A stretch of 64,000 nucleotides of DNA. It comes from Pyxicephalus adspersus. Its lineage: Eukaryota > Chordata > Amphibia > Anura > Pyxicephalidae. A model generated the notes under the pieces. The model saw only the letters and a program-made list of their open reading frames with translations. It had not been told where the DNA came from and did no database searches. The translations under genes and the position numbers were made by a program. The stretch's first letter is position 1, and each line of letters starts with the position of its first letter. Shown piece after piece: positions 40,101-55,100 of this stretch. The DNA lies in the NCBI RefSeq assembly GCF_032062135.1, contig NC_092859.1, positions 123,990,663 to 124,054,662 of the forward strand, read 5' to 3'.

Positions 40101-43100
40101 TAACACATGTGTGACACTTCACTGGTTGCATACTTCACTGTAAAGTGAAGGATGGATGACAGTTCTGTAGCAAGCACTTCATAAATAAATTAGCAATAAA
40201 GCCATATTTCTATCTTGATAGGTTCTATTTAACAAATCACTATTTAGTGACCATAAATAATTTTTTTTTGTAATAGTAAAAGTAGCTCTCTATAAAAAAT
40301 GTAGGGTTGCATTAGAAAGCTCATGAGCCATACCACACTGTAAATATATCAAGAATGTGTTACATCCAGTTTTCATTTGCAATTATTTTTTTACTTTTTT
40401 TCTCTTTTACTTATTTTACTTTACTAGATCAAAAATTCTGAAGAAGTCTTGCACCTTCAAAGTTTTCAATGTAAAGTTTATCTTGTACTTACTTGTAAAA
40501 AGGTGATGATTATTTTTGCGTAGTTTATGTGAACGTTCATAAAGTTTTCGGGCACTTTTGCGGGATTCCGGGCATAACCTCATTCGCATAGTTTTCACAC
40601 CCTGCTTGGAGTCAGGGTTAAGGAACACTACAATTGGATACCACTGTGCATAGTTCAGGCGATCTACAGCATTTGGGGTAACATCCAGAAGTGCATGTTT
40701 ATCCTTTAAAAACAACAACACTGCATGATTTCAACAATCCCATTTTATGAAATAACAAATAAATGAAAAGGTACAACAATGGTATGGTTTGCTTTCAGAG
40801 AATATATCTTCAGTACATATTAGGATTTTCAGGTAATGCCTTTACCTCTTAGCTGGCATTTGGAAAGCACAGGCAAATGCACAGGAAGAGAATCTCAGTA
40901 CAGACCAATTTCTTTACAGCATTTGATACAATGTTAAAATCAATTCTCTGTTAGATTTAAATGCCTAATCAGCTAGCATCAATCTTACACAGGCACTAGT
41001 CAAACTGTCCGCTTCATTTGAAAGATGACTAACTCGAGCTGTATTTCAAAACATCCTATTGTATCAATCACTCACCCTGTCAATAATCTGTTTGATTGTG
41101 TGGAGACGAATGATCCCAGAGCTGCGCTGGTCGGTACCGGCATCTCTTGGTTCACTTCCTAGAGAAAAATAAAGGGAACTTTGATTATGTAGGTATAAAA
41201 GGATAATACCTATTTCTGGATCATGGTTGTGGATTAATACAGTTTACATTTTTTCCTGCGAGAACAGATCATATAAAGTCTGTGTGTGTGTGTGTGTGTA
41301 AAGTTGTATTTACAGATTATTCCTTTCTTTTAATCTGCCTGGAGGTCATCTTTAAAATTATGTATGTTTGCAATACAGTAATTTGATACATATCTTGATT
41401 ATTTTTAAGTTTTACTGAACAACAACCACAAGAATGGTTGACATACTCAATATCAGTCCAGGTGTTATTAATTTATAATACAATGTGTGATTACTGGAAG
41501 TTTTGTCACCAGTAGTCATGACATCTTGGGGATATCCACACTACATCACCATTTTTTTAAATGTTAAAGTTAAATAAGAAAACTACTGTAAAATTTCTGA
41601 CACTGGGACCTGATGCTAACCATTGTTAAAACTGAGCAAAGAAAACTAAATACGTAGGTTGGTGAAAATTTCTAAACAATGAAAGACTGCATACTTACTT
41701 GCCACTTCATAAATATCAGGTTCTTCTCTTGCCAGCTTCTCTCGTGCAACATCAGCAATGGGACCAAAGATAACAACAGGCCTGAGGAATCCAGCTGGAA
41801 GAAAGAAAATGTTTATCATCCAGCTTGACCAATGAAATGCAATAAGGCAAATGGGAACTTTGAGACAATTAAAATAAAATAGGCACATTTATTAAACAAG
41901 AAATTCACATTAAAGTACATCAATCAACTGAAAAATTATTTTGAGTCTTTAGCACTTTATGGTTTGCCAACCTGGAGTTGCTTGCTATTTATTAGCAATG
42001 CATGTGCTCAATACTTGCTACAAAGGCAAGTGTTCTATGCCACAGCACAAAACCTTACAGGTGACTTCCTTGTACTAGCTGGTCAGCTGGAGCTGGACAG
42101 CTGCATATAACAGCTTCTTAGCTCAGACTGTCAATCAGAATCCCTGCTGCATGCAGATCCTACCTCACATAGCAAACAGGAGGGATGAATTATTTGGAAA
42201 ATGGAGGAAACTGAAGCAGTTAGTCGTATGTATTTTAGCACTAACAATGCTAAATCAGTGCTTGGCCACATTTAAAACCAAGTTTTTTTTTCTTCTTTTT
42301 CTGAAAAAGGTAAAATGCTACCGAAAGTTATCAAATTCTTAATTTAATATTACTCACTTGAAGGCTATGTGTTTTCCAAAGCTAATTACACTTTAGGTAA
42401 AATGGTCTTTTTTAACTGAATACAGCCTAATTGGATGAAGCAGTCAATAAAATAACAGGTAAGGAAAAAACATACCTTCTCGCAACACGACTCTTTCGTA
42501 TGCAGGAAACTTTGTTTGAACAGGTTGGGCAGAGAGATCTTCTCTGCTTTTCCTGAGATTTCGCTTAGAACTTCGGAGGCCTCTAAAACGCCAAAAATCA
42601 GCTCGATCGCCACCAGCGGTTTTAGGGAGAGTGTACTGCACACTGGCAAGCTGCTCAGCTCTAGGAACAGAAATACAAATGACACCCAATTAGAAAAGCA
42701 TGCAAAATGTGGTGCAACATTAAATTGAAGAACATCATTATTTCCTCTCAGTAAAACACTATAAACAGTATCAAAACACTGAACTGTGTGACAGAGCATA
42801 AGTAAAACTTACATAAATTACAAAGTACCAAAGGTGAGTACATAAAACATTTTCAGAATACCTGACAGGAATTATAAATAAAGAAACCACTGCTGCAAAT
42901 TAATAATGCAAACAGACGCAAAAATACATATAGATGTTTTGGTTACGGTTTAGTATTCATTCGCAAAGCAATTTAAAAAATGGCCTCTGAGGAGCAAACA
43001 CATTTTCCTACCTTATAAGCAACAAATTTAGTGGTTTATTTCCTTTGTTATCACTATTTTACAATACAGATTGTCAACTGTCATACTGGAAAGATAAGAT

Positions 43101-46100
43101 CAACTATGCTTTTCAATGTAAATATAGAGCATACATTATTGTTATAAGTTATTTTTTCTGTATATATTTAATATGTAGCTGTGCTTAAGCAGTTTTCTCT
43201 TACCTGTTCTTGTTTGGAATAATCCCTCTTTCCACCTCCTTATGGTTCCTCCCAATTCTAATAGCCAGCCATGATCCCAGTTTCCCATTGTACAATGTAT
43301 CCACCACTCGGAATACCTCTCCTTTGTTAAAACTTAGTCCATAAGGTGATTCCTTTTCATACTCAAAATGCGTTCGAATATAGAAGGAATCCCCAACATC
43401 TGACTCGACAATGCGACGATAAACTGAAAAAAAGCAAAAGTAAACAAGCAATTAAAACCGAGAAATCACAACTAAGTAGCTAAGACAGGAGATGAGTACA
43501 TGGACAATAGTCCATAATCCTTTTTTAAATTTGCACAGTGGTACGCTTCTAGAAGTATACCCTATTCTTCTAGGTCCAACTAGTACTGCTACAGAGGTTT
43601 CACTTTAAGCATAGTTACATGAGGAACACAGACACCATCAGATTGCAATTTAATTTGTACTTAGCCAAGATGTGGCAAAGTATACAAAGATGTTGCACAG
43701 AAAGTACCCAGAGAGGTACCACAAAGATGCTAGTTTTTACTTTACCTGTGCTCCACCATCAGCCTGAGCAAAATACACCTTTATCAAGGGAAAAAAGATG
43801 ACACAGCCTGACATAGACAATTTAGTGTCAATTGTCTGATCAGCCAATCAAACCTCAGCTCTGCCATGCATGAGAGCAGGAGAAGTTTACTCTGTTCTGT
43901 GCAAAGCAATAAACTTAAAAAAAAAAAAACAACTAAAATGTCCAAAGTTTCCACAACATTACAATGAGGTGGCAGGGAATCCTAATAAAGGTAAATAGAA
44001 AGCTTTGTGTGTCAGATATGTTTCCTAGTCTGAGGACTGTATATGTTTACCATCTCTTCCTGTAGTAAAGGAACAAGCTATAGCCATGTAATGCAATAGT
44101 TATAATAAGAATATTTTGAAAGCTTTAAAATACACTAGGACTTTTTCTTTCTACTGATCACTAATTTATAGATTGAGGTTATTGTTCTACAATCTATAGG
44201 CAAATAAATGAATGTTATCTCAATATTTGTTTTAAAACGCACCCCAAACTGCATTCAATTATATTCATAATGTATTCCAATACAATACTTCTAGACCAGA
44301 AAATTAAAACATATGTCTTTTGCCAACACTAACCATCTTTCTTTTTCTGAGCCAGAATTGTGACTTCTTCTCCTTTTGGTAGATCAAGCAGGAAAAGGAC
44401 AGCTTCTTCCCTTATAATATTCGTAAAGTCCACATTGTTTACCTGTTGAATACAATTTTATTTTACACGGCAATTAAATGTTAGGCATTCAATAGGAGTT
44501 TTTACAGACCTCATCTTTTTGGACTCTATTTTACTCTATCCCAAATTCATTAGGGTAGAGAATCAGAAAGAAATGGGATGAAAAAAATGAAAAAAAGTTT
44601 GTGAAACATACTTCCAAGGATTATTCCAACAGATAACTTGCTTTAAAACCGAGATCATATCTTCCTACTCACCCATTACTGTCTAATACACCCTACTCTG
44701 TAAAAGTGCCACAAGCTTGGAAACCCCTACAAACTTCTTTGTAGATAAATATTTTGATCAAAGCGCTGCAGGATGGTGCAGAAACTGAAAGTGCTCTTGG
44801 CAGCACAGATAATCTAATATGGGCAGACCTAAATGATGATACACAAGTGCGTTGGGCAGTGGTAGGTCAATAGGGAACAGCCTACACTTAAAGTAGATTA
44901 TTTGTTAAAAGAATGCTTGAAAGTAAATCTATTTTGTAATTGTATCATATTTCTTGCATAAACATTATTATTTATATTCATTGGTAAGGACAGTTTAAAG
45001 TATTTACAGGGACACAATCTCTAAAATATCTTAGACATACATAAATAACATACATAAATGTGAAAAAGGTAGCAAAAAAAGTGAAATTGGCAATGATGTA
45101 GGAAAGCAATGTTGTAATGTCTCCTCAGTTCCCATAATTTGCACTGGTTCTACCAAAGGGCATTAGAGAGCTTGAAAGAGATGGTAATTACAAAATCTAA
45201 TTATATCTTTTTCATTAAATTAATCCAGAAATCCTAATTATAGGGAGCTGTATAATTAACCCTTATTAAAAAATATCAACGACAGAGGGAGTTTACAGAT
45301 TTTAAAATACCCATTACACTTGAAGGATAGCTAAATTAAAGACATTATAAACTAACACAGGTGTTGGTGCACCAGCTGCAGTGCTTTGTAGTATATTACT
45401 AGTTGACTGCCCGACTTCCTGGGCTACCCCAGTGATAAAGAGACTCTGCTTCCGTAAAATGTTTGGGGTGTGTCAGATGCTTGGCCATCTCCCTATGTCA
45501 TTATGTAGCGGTCAGCCGGAGGTCTAGGAATTCAACATCCTAAAGTGTCCAATGCAAAAAAGAAAAATCAGTGATATCTCTCTCTACTACAAAGCAATCC
45601 AGCAGCGCTAGACAGTGCTAACAATGGACAGGCAAGTGTTAAAATACTTCTCGTTCATGAAGAATTTTTTTTGATTTTTTTGATGAGATAAGAGTGTCTC
45701 GAAAATGTTTTGGACCCAAACTAAAAAGAACAGCAAGGTTTTACAAGCGAAAAAAATCTGCAAACAAAAATTAAAAACAACTCCCCCCGCCCAACTTACT
45801 CTAAGAATCTGATCGCCTTCTTCCAGTCCTTCTTTAGCTGCAGGGCTGTCATCCAACACACCAGCAACAAAAATACCCACATCATTTCCTCCTGCAAGAC
45901 GTAGACCTACACTGTCTCCTTTTCTAAACTTCACAAGTTTCATGCTGGGCCTATGGGATATAAAAAAATTACACTTAAAACGCCTGAAATATTACATTTT
46001 TGCACTACATTTTTTTCTAAAATTAGGTCCCTAAACATGCAAGTACGGATCCTGATCAATTTTTTCATAATGTGACATTTTAATGTGACCAGTGTCCATA

Positions 46101-49100
46101 AATCTTCACATAAAACAACCATGCTGTTACACAAGGCCAAACCGAGACTTTTATCTTACTAGAGATGGGTAATATTTGCTATATTAGCTATATAGAGGGT
46201 TGTAAGCATGGGAGGGAACAGCATGGGGCATATTTATCAAAATGTTACATGGTAATCAAAAAAGAAAAAAAAGAAAAAAAAAGTGTGAAGTGAGATGGGC
46301 AAATAAACGTAAATATTAGGAGATTGGCTTATGTACTTCAAAGGCATTAAGAAGACATTGGTGAAAGCGGAGATATTCTAGTTTAATAGTGGGTGTCACT
46401 CTCAACTTGTCCACCAGCTGGTTCTGTGCTCATTTTTTATGCACAATAAAAACTAGTGGACAAATTGAGAATGAAGCCCACTATAAAATTATAATGTTTG
46501 CCCATGTCCACTCTATTCTTTTTAGGTACATTAAAGTACATTCGCCTATCTCAGCCCACACAGAATGCCAAAGCAAGGACTTGTATTCAATTATTCAGAA
46601 CTAGATTTATGTATAAATCTACCCTATATATTGCAATTATATCATTGTTTAACCTTTGCAATTATATCATTGTTTAACCTATCATTGTTTAACCAGCGGT
46701 AACCTCGAGTCACACCCGGGGTAGTTAAAAAAACAAAAAAAACAAAAAAACAAAAAAAAAAAACACTTGCCTGGTCCCATCAGTATCCTACGGCGTCCTC
46801 CAGGCTCCTGCCATCCTCTTCCTTCGATCTGTCCCCCGGCGACTGCACTGACGTTCCCCATGAGTTCCTGGTGACGTTGGTGCGTGCATCGCTAGGGGCG
46901 CAGCAGGAATTTTAAAATATTTTGTATTGCATTCAATAAAAAATAACTGTACTGAATGCAATACACTGAACTTCTATGTCTAAAAGTGGTACATTGTCTT
47001 TCATGAAAATGTATTTTACAGTAGAATATAATAGTATGAGTACAATAAAGTTTGAAACACAAAATCATGTCACAGTTTACTATTAAATGTATTTATTGTT
47101 TTGACATGATTTTGTGCTTCAAACTTTAATATACTCATACTAATATATTATACTGTAAAATACATTTTCATGAAAAACATGAAACTGAAAAATGTACCGC
47201 TTTTAGACGTATAAATCCAGGCAGAAATGAACCGCCCAGGAGGCTAACCTAAAAATTAGTAGTGGCTGATTTAGTTTGGATATTTATGGAATTAAGTTAT
47301 TATTAAGATGTATATAGGAAGAATAAAATTTGCCAGGCTAAAATGCAGGCTACTAAAATAATAATAGCTCACTGAAAGCACAAGATGCATATAAATATCA
47401 CAACATTTTAAAGTAAGGTTAGGAGACAAAGCACCATCACATTTTAGGTGAATATTACAATAAAGAATACAGACAGTGACAGGCAGTTGAAACAGTCTTC
47501 TCGGTCACAAGTACAAGTCAAGACCTCTTGTGGGGAGCTAAATAGTATGACCCCCTTCTGTATCATGGCATATCAACATAAATATAAAAAGAACTACATT
47601 CCCGAGGTTTCTTGTAGTGACTACCAGCTTAGGAGAAAAAAAAAAGCTTCTATAGATGTTTTATCATTTCTTTAAAAAGGTTAAGCCAGCAAAGTGAAGA
47701 AAGAAGATGCTATGGACTTTTATATCCCTGCTGACTTGTTCTTTTCCGTAGAAAGGCAGCACTGACAATACCAGCAGCTGGGAGTTACAGCAGTGCAAAG
47801 CATCTAAGATATATTTGCTTGTGGAACCCATTTGAAATGTAACTTTTTTTTATTAGACAGGATATCACTTACCGTAGCATGCCATCTTCATGTGTGGAGT
47901 TAGGAAAAGGTCCATCGGATGGACTGACAGGTAGGTCTACATCTGGCTGTCCTGACTGGGCATACACAGGTTTTGGTTCTAAAAGTGAAAAAAATGTACA
48001 CATAACCAGTATAGATTTCCACTAAAATTATATCAAATACAGTGTTCCTATAATTAAATGTAACATAGAAGAATTGAATGAAACAGATTTAGACTTGAAC
48101 ACTCCCATCTTTAACCTGTGCAATGACTGCATTACAGTTTGTTTTTATTTTGTGTAATGGATACAACAAATAGTAAGTACAGTGATAACTTGTCTAACGA
48201 GTGACCCTGCTACCAAATTTTTCGGCTAACAAAGATTCTTTCCCGCTGTTCTTTGGATTCGGTAAACAAATGTTTTAGTGGATGCGTGTGCTAACATAAC
48301 ACAGCCGCACTGAGCTGAACTTTCACATCAATCATCTTCAGAATCATTGTTACTCGAGCCTGGTGATTTATCCCCACCTCAGAATCACTACGCTATACGC
48401 GAGTATTCGTTTTCAGTGCACACAGTAAGACTCTTAGCATCAAACTGAATAGTCGGGCCATTCTAGGAGCTGTTCATCTCAGTCTTTGGTGAGTTTTTGC
48501 CCTTTTTTTATTGTGCTTTTTCATATTTTATAAAACCTATCTATAAATTGTGGGTTAACTTATGGTGTGAAATCCTAAAATAATGTTGATGTGAATCTTA
48601 AAAATTAGAAGATTTGTAAAATGACAAGCATTGTATATAGTATATAATAGTATGCTCATTGTCATCTGTTTACCATTTAATTACACGCATATGGTGAAGT
48701 GTGCAGGATATCAGCGTTGAGGCTTACCTATGTCCGAGAGCTCATACACAGTAGAGCACAGCCCTCAACTACATAGTGACAGGTGCCACAATGCATTATG
48801 GGATGAGCTGGGGCAGGTCCCACAACTGACCCTTCTAACACCCAGAAATGGTATGTGTTCCCAGGGAACATTGCAGCAGCAGATCTTGAAATCCAGCAAT
48901 CAATACTGGAGGTGCCAAGTCTGCATTGCTGACTTATAAAAATTGTTTTGTAGGGTAGAACTCCCGATAGGTTTGCTTACATTTGAAGAACTATCTTTCT
49001 GGGATTAAATGGAATACTACTTGGAAGTGACTAGTTGTGATCTTGGTGCAAAAAATTAAAAAAATTAGTAACTGAAAGCAAATTTCAATTAAACAAATCT

Positions 49101-52100
49101 ATTACTTTTAAGCTATAAATTATTTAACTTAACCACTCTTAGCTAGAATCCCAAGGACAAAATAGCACATAAATCATTAGATTAACTTCAGAACATTATG
49201 GTCTGACCTTGACACGCCAGATCATTCCAAGCCTATTTAAAGAGAACTACTTCTAACACAGTAACAGCAGCACTACTTCACTGCTTTAACAGCTGGAACA
49301 TATCTGCAAATATATTAGCCTGGGACATTCACTGGCAAGAAATATGAGCACTGAATACATCATTCTCCATTGTTTTGATTTACAATGAAAGTTAAAAAAT
49401 AAAAAAGTGCATGTTTTGTAAAGCAACGTTATAAGGATTATTGGCTAAATGTGATTAAGACCAATAAAAGGCCTTTGAAGGTTTTGGAATTTTAATTTTT
49501 TTGGAAGTGGTGACTTATAAGTCCACTGCAGAAAAAAAGACAGGCTCGAATGTGAGCACAAATATGTTTAAGTAATGTTTTTGAATGAAGCTGCTTTGAG
49601 ATTTTAACCTTGTTCCATGACACAGAAATTATTGAGGCTGATGGTAAAGTTGAAACAGTAAAAAAAAATAAAATAAAAAAATAACTGCTTTCTTACCTGG
49701 TAAAGGAGGCGTTTGCTTTTCTCCTTTATCAAGATCATCTGTTGCTGCTCTGGATAGGGTCGCGCTGTTTGTATTCTTCACAGGTGTGGATACTCCAGGC
49801 TTTGATACCCTATCATCTTCTTTACTCCGCGTGCTAAAAAATTGAGTATGTGTGTTATTATGAAAGTCAAAGTCTTTACTAAATTACTAAATGTTTTAAT
49901 TATTATTACACAGTATTTATATAGCACTGACATATTGTGCAGTGCTGTACAAAGTCTATAGTCAAGTCACTAGCTGTCCCTCAAAGGGGCTCACAATCTA
50001 ATGTCCCTACCATAGTCATATGTCATTACCACAGTCTAAGGCCTATTTTTGGGGAAGCTAGTTAACCTAACCCCATGTTTTTGGATGTGGAAAGAAACCA
50101 GAGTACCTGGAAGAAAACCCACACAAACACAGGGAGAACCTCCAAACTTTATGCAGATAATGTCCTGGCAGAGAGTCAAACCTGGGAGCTAGCGCTGCAA
50201 GGGCCAGAGTGCTAACCTTTAATAAGGCAAATTCATATCACAACCTACCTAGACTGGGCCTTGTTTTCTCCTCCCTTGGGAACAAAACCGCTACAAAATT
50301 GCTTATCTGTTTTACTTTTTGTTTGGCAGTATGGACTGTTGTCGACTGGAATAGTGGAATATATTTTGACAGAAAGTCCAAAAAATCACTAGGAAACCAA
50401 AGGGCTAGGCAAATTGGTAAATCTCAGATGATCGCCCAGAAAAACAAGTTAGGAAGACCGAGACAACCTATAAAAAAAACCTCTCTGCTTCAAGAAAAAA
50501 CTAGGAAACGTATCTAAGTACAAATCATGACATCTTACCATTTCCTGAATAAATCTAAAAGTGTCACTTTTCCACAAATACCTTTAAAATCCTGTACAGA
50601 CACATGATGTGCATGTTAAATTTAAAACAAACTCTAGCTTATTCAGCTGTCCTGTCATAAATAAGATTTGATGGTACAATCACAGTTAAAACCATAAGGA
50701 GGGGGGGACTCCGCAGTTACACGGTGACAAGGCTGCCAATCATTTGCACAAATTTGCTTTCATATCCGTCACTGCTTCTTCACAATTGAAATGCAATACA
50801 AGGCTCACAATGCCATAATTCTGGAAAGACAGCTCGTAACCTTGTAGTCCTTTATTAACTATAATTACAGGAAGCATGTTCCAGAAAAGATAACAACATT
50901 TTTCTAGTCAGTCAGAGTCAATAGGGAACGGGCCTGCTTGGAAAGATAAAACCAGAGATTTTTTTTAAACATGGGTGGAATGTTTTGTATGATACAATAG
51001 GCTGGCACATGAATACACTGAAAATTGTAATAAAACCACTTACATAAAACATAAAAGGCCAGGAAAAAGCAGGAATAAATCTTTTTTTTTCCCTAAATAG
51101 AGCAAAAACATGATTGTGTTTTTCCCCCTTATTTCTTGAGTTTATTCTACATTGGAAACGTGAATCAAAAATCACTGCACACAGTTATGTAAGGAGCGGT
51201 TCTCCCCCCCCCAAAAAAAAGCAATCAGGTGCTGACAATTTTCATTAGCTGTGGTGAAAGGTGTGAATAGTGAATCAGGGGTAAACATGTTCATGTGTTG
51301 CTTATTGTAATGTGTAATAATGAAGCTGAAATACACTTCAGGGCAACCTTTTCAAGCAGGCCAGTGTATTAGAGGTGATCTTAAAGTAGACCTATCACCA
51401 GGGTTTTTACTTTACATAAAAGAGTTGAACAATAAATTTATGCATTTTTAAAAATTAAAAAAAAAAAAAAAAAAGCGTAGCCCCCTCCACTGCAGCGATA
51501 AAGTCAGAAAGGGTTCAGAGCCTTCAGGAATGCTCGTGTCACACATCCCAGGAGGCTCCTAGCTGCTCCTTCTGCACATGTCCAATCTCAGGCATGCGCA
51601 GAAGGGGCTTCCTCTTCAAGGGAGACTAAATGCCAATCTCCCGCATGCATGCAAGATCAGCGCTCTTTTTCTCATTTACAGAGGGCTACATCAGCTGATC
51701 TCATGCCTGCGCAGTGCGAGAGCAAGTGACGTAGGTAGATGCCAGAAGATAAAAAAAAATGGTGGCGACCAATGCTTTCTTTGGACTCGAGATACCGAAG
51801 GAACAAAACTGGATGGTGCAGAATCTAGGAAACCTCCAAGGGGATCAACAAATCTCAAACAAATTTAAGCCTTGAATTTTATTTTTATAACATTAAGGGC
51901 AATAGATAAAAATCAAGAAAAAAAAAATTAAGTTCATGGGCAACTTATTTTGGCTTCTCTATAGCAAATGCTATAGAGAAGTGTGTCCACAAGCTGGACA
52001 TAAATTCAAATTCATTCAAATTCGTTCTGTGTTGAAAAAAATGGGAAATTACCAAACTTAACCATTGTCTTCTCTCATTTAGAATCTGACAAAATCCCAA

Positions 52101-55100
52101 GCTCATAAATAACCAAACTAAGCCTAGAAAACAGTGAAGGTGAGACACAACATGAGTGGAATGCAGAAGTGTTTGGGAGGCCTTACAGCCATCTGGATTA
52201 CTTCTAAAGACATCCCACATGGAGGAAAAAAAAGTCTCTGGTTTGTAGCCATCTCTAGTAATCAGAGATTTTTCCAGATAGTGGTGTAACTTTGATTAGT
52301 GCTTTCCTCGCATGAGAAACTACCTGAGAGGATGTAAATTTAGAGTGATGAAACACACAATGAACCATAAAAAACAATATGCTAAAAATGTGAAGAAATG
52401 ACTGCAAAATTCTTCATAGAATGCTAAACAATGGTGCCACATCTGATTAAAATGACATGTAGCAAGAATAAGGGATAGAGGCCTTATAGAATCTAGAGGC
52501 AAGGTTTGCTGCAGATAATAAAGTCAGGGTAAGGGCTGCATACCAGACTATTGCAGGATAGAATTCTGTTCAAGGTTAAATATTCAGTTGTGAACAGTAA
52601 ATAGAAGAATATCACCTCCTGAATGTGCAGGAATTATGTGGGGCTAAGCTAGCAATCTGTCTTTGTTTCTAGGTGACAACTTGCACAAAATTATAGCTGC
52701 TTTTCCCATGAGTCATGAAAGGTGTTATTGCAGCAAGTGTATGTGTTCTGGCAATGTGCTTAGATTCCCAACATCTGTGATATGTCAGGATGATGTGTTC
52801 AGTATGGATAACACCATAGCAGAAATTGTACATTTGCCCCATAGTCAAAATCAGCATATTAGATTCAGCTCACCTTTACCCATTAATCATTTGTTTCTCA
52901 ACTTCAACTAAATACACAACAAAACCACAATATTGTATGATGAGATTTTGGATAAAAATTAAAATATTTGATAAACAGGTTATATAAAAATATATGCTTT
53001 AAAACCCCCAAACACAAAACAAATACAAAATGTATATTAGGAAGTGAAGCCATCACCTGCTGTTACTGTGCTGTTGTGGAGAATGTCTGGAATGGTCTGA
53101 AGGCTCCGATCTTTGGTCAGGAGACCGTGAACGGCTGCGGCGGGGCCGGTCATGTGAACGGTTGGAATGATCTGATGTCAGCGACTGAATTTCTGAGATG
53201 TCTGTAACATAAGATAATCATCTCCTTAGGATGGGAAGGGAAATCTTTCCATTATGGATAAAGAAAAATAATTTAAAAAAAAACAGGGAAAGAGTTAGCG
53301 CTGCTGAATATATTTATTACTGTCTGTGTCTTTCTGTCTTTGTGACACCAGCTGATGTCAGACAGGAAACAAAAGAAAAATCTCCCCAATGGAGACACAG
53401 GTAGATATGAAATTATTAAACAGATTTATATAGCGCCAACATATTACGCAGCACTGTACATTAAATAGTAATTAAAATGCATAGGCTTAGACATAAGTAA
53501 ATGCCTGATTTCATCATTCATTTTAGCAATGTTACCATACCATCTCTTTCTGAAGCATTTGCAGAATGAAGGCTGTCATCTAGATCTGGGACATTCAGTA
53601 GAGTTGCTCGCTCATCCCTTTGAACTACCATTTTTAATTTGCCCTTTGACCTTTCTATTAAAGTTTTTGCATCGGACAAAGACATGTTTTCGGTGACTGT
53701 GCCATTAATCTGCAAAACAACAATGGACGGATTACTGGTTATTCATGCTTAGCGTAAATTACTTCTAAATGATTGAGTGACATACACAAAAGCCTAGATG
53801 TATTTAGTCTGTACCAAATCCTGCAAGCAAAGCATGATTCACACCGCTATCTAGAACATTGCAAATAATGTGTTCGGAAGAATGGTCTTTTGCCTTAACC
53901 AACAAATCAGTGTAGAGTCAAAATAATTCATAAACGTTAGCATGACATGAAAACAAACTAGTCCGCCTTTAAAGAAAGTTACATATTATATTAAACAAAT
54001 AAACGTTTCAAGAAATCTTCTCTGCAATCAAAAATTAGATGATGCATTTCTTTACTACGTTGCTGCAAAATAGTGTTTCCTACACAAATCTCTTAAATTT
54101 AGGTATTGGAAAAACACATTACAAATTACATGAATTTACAAATATCTCTCTTCATCAAACCCTTTTTGAAATGTCTGTTGGATTGTAACCATTGGGCTTT
54201 ATTGAAAACTGCTTGAGGTCTGGGATTTCCTGAAAGCCAGAGGTAATTATACACACCGGTATTTTCCCAATAAAATATTGCTGTTATAAGGCCTCAACTG
54301 CATGGAAAAGTCTGCAGTTCTCTTACTACAAGTGAAAATAGTCCTTAGCCGCCTGTATCGGACATTGGAATTAGGCACCAAATGCTGTGTGGTGAAGAGT
54401 TCCTGCAATATTCAGCAAAAGTTCCTGAATGAGACAAATATCTTCATTTATAGGAGGTCCCTTGTCTTTTCTAGCAATTCAGATTTATAGGGATTAGCTG
54501 TTAATCCTATACCTAACTGCACAATAAAAAAAGACCAGATTCTTAACCAAAAGGAGAACAATGACAAAATCAACCATGCCATAAACCCAACATGTAGTAA
54601 AATTACCCTACATTATGTATTCTCTATGCAGAAGATCCCAGTAAGAAAATATCAGTTTATCATTTCCTTGTGTAAAATGCTGCAGTCAGCTAATCTCCAG
54701 CCTAAAATCTGACCTCTGATAAATAGGCCTTAGGGGCAGGTCCTTGCTCTAAGTAAAGATGATATATCCCATGCCAAGGCACAGGTCATGTGGTCCAGCA
54801 CCAGAGGCAGGACAAACGAGGTGTTTAAATGAGTCCACTCAAACAGAATCTGTGTTTAGTGGCAATAAATTGATTTTGAATGTGATGAACATCTCAAAGC
54901 ATTGAAGAGCCATTCCTCATATATAGTAGCTGGGTTATCTCTGTGATATAAAGGACTGCAACTTCATGAATCTTAGCTACTGATGTGAAATCATTTTGAA
55001 GCAGGACACAGCGAGTCCCACATCAGCAGTTTTATTCCTACATTTTTCATCCATGAATGAGAGAGCTCCAGATTCCAGTAGTGCAGAAATGTAAACTCAG

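Noticed and set aside
42516..42728. Plus-strand open frame opposite a TJP1 exon
   Set aside because: Antisense shadow of the hinge/GUK exon; the minus-strand translation is the conserved one.
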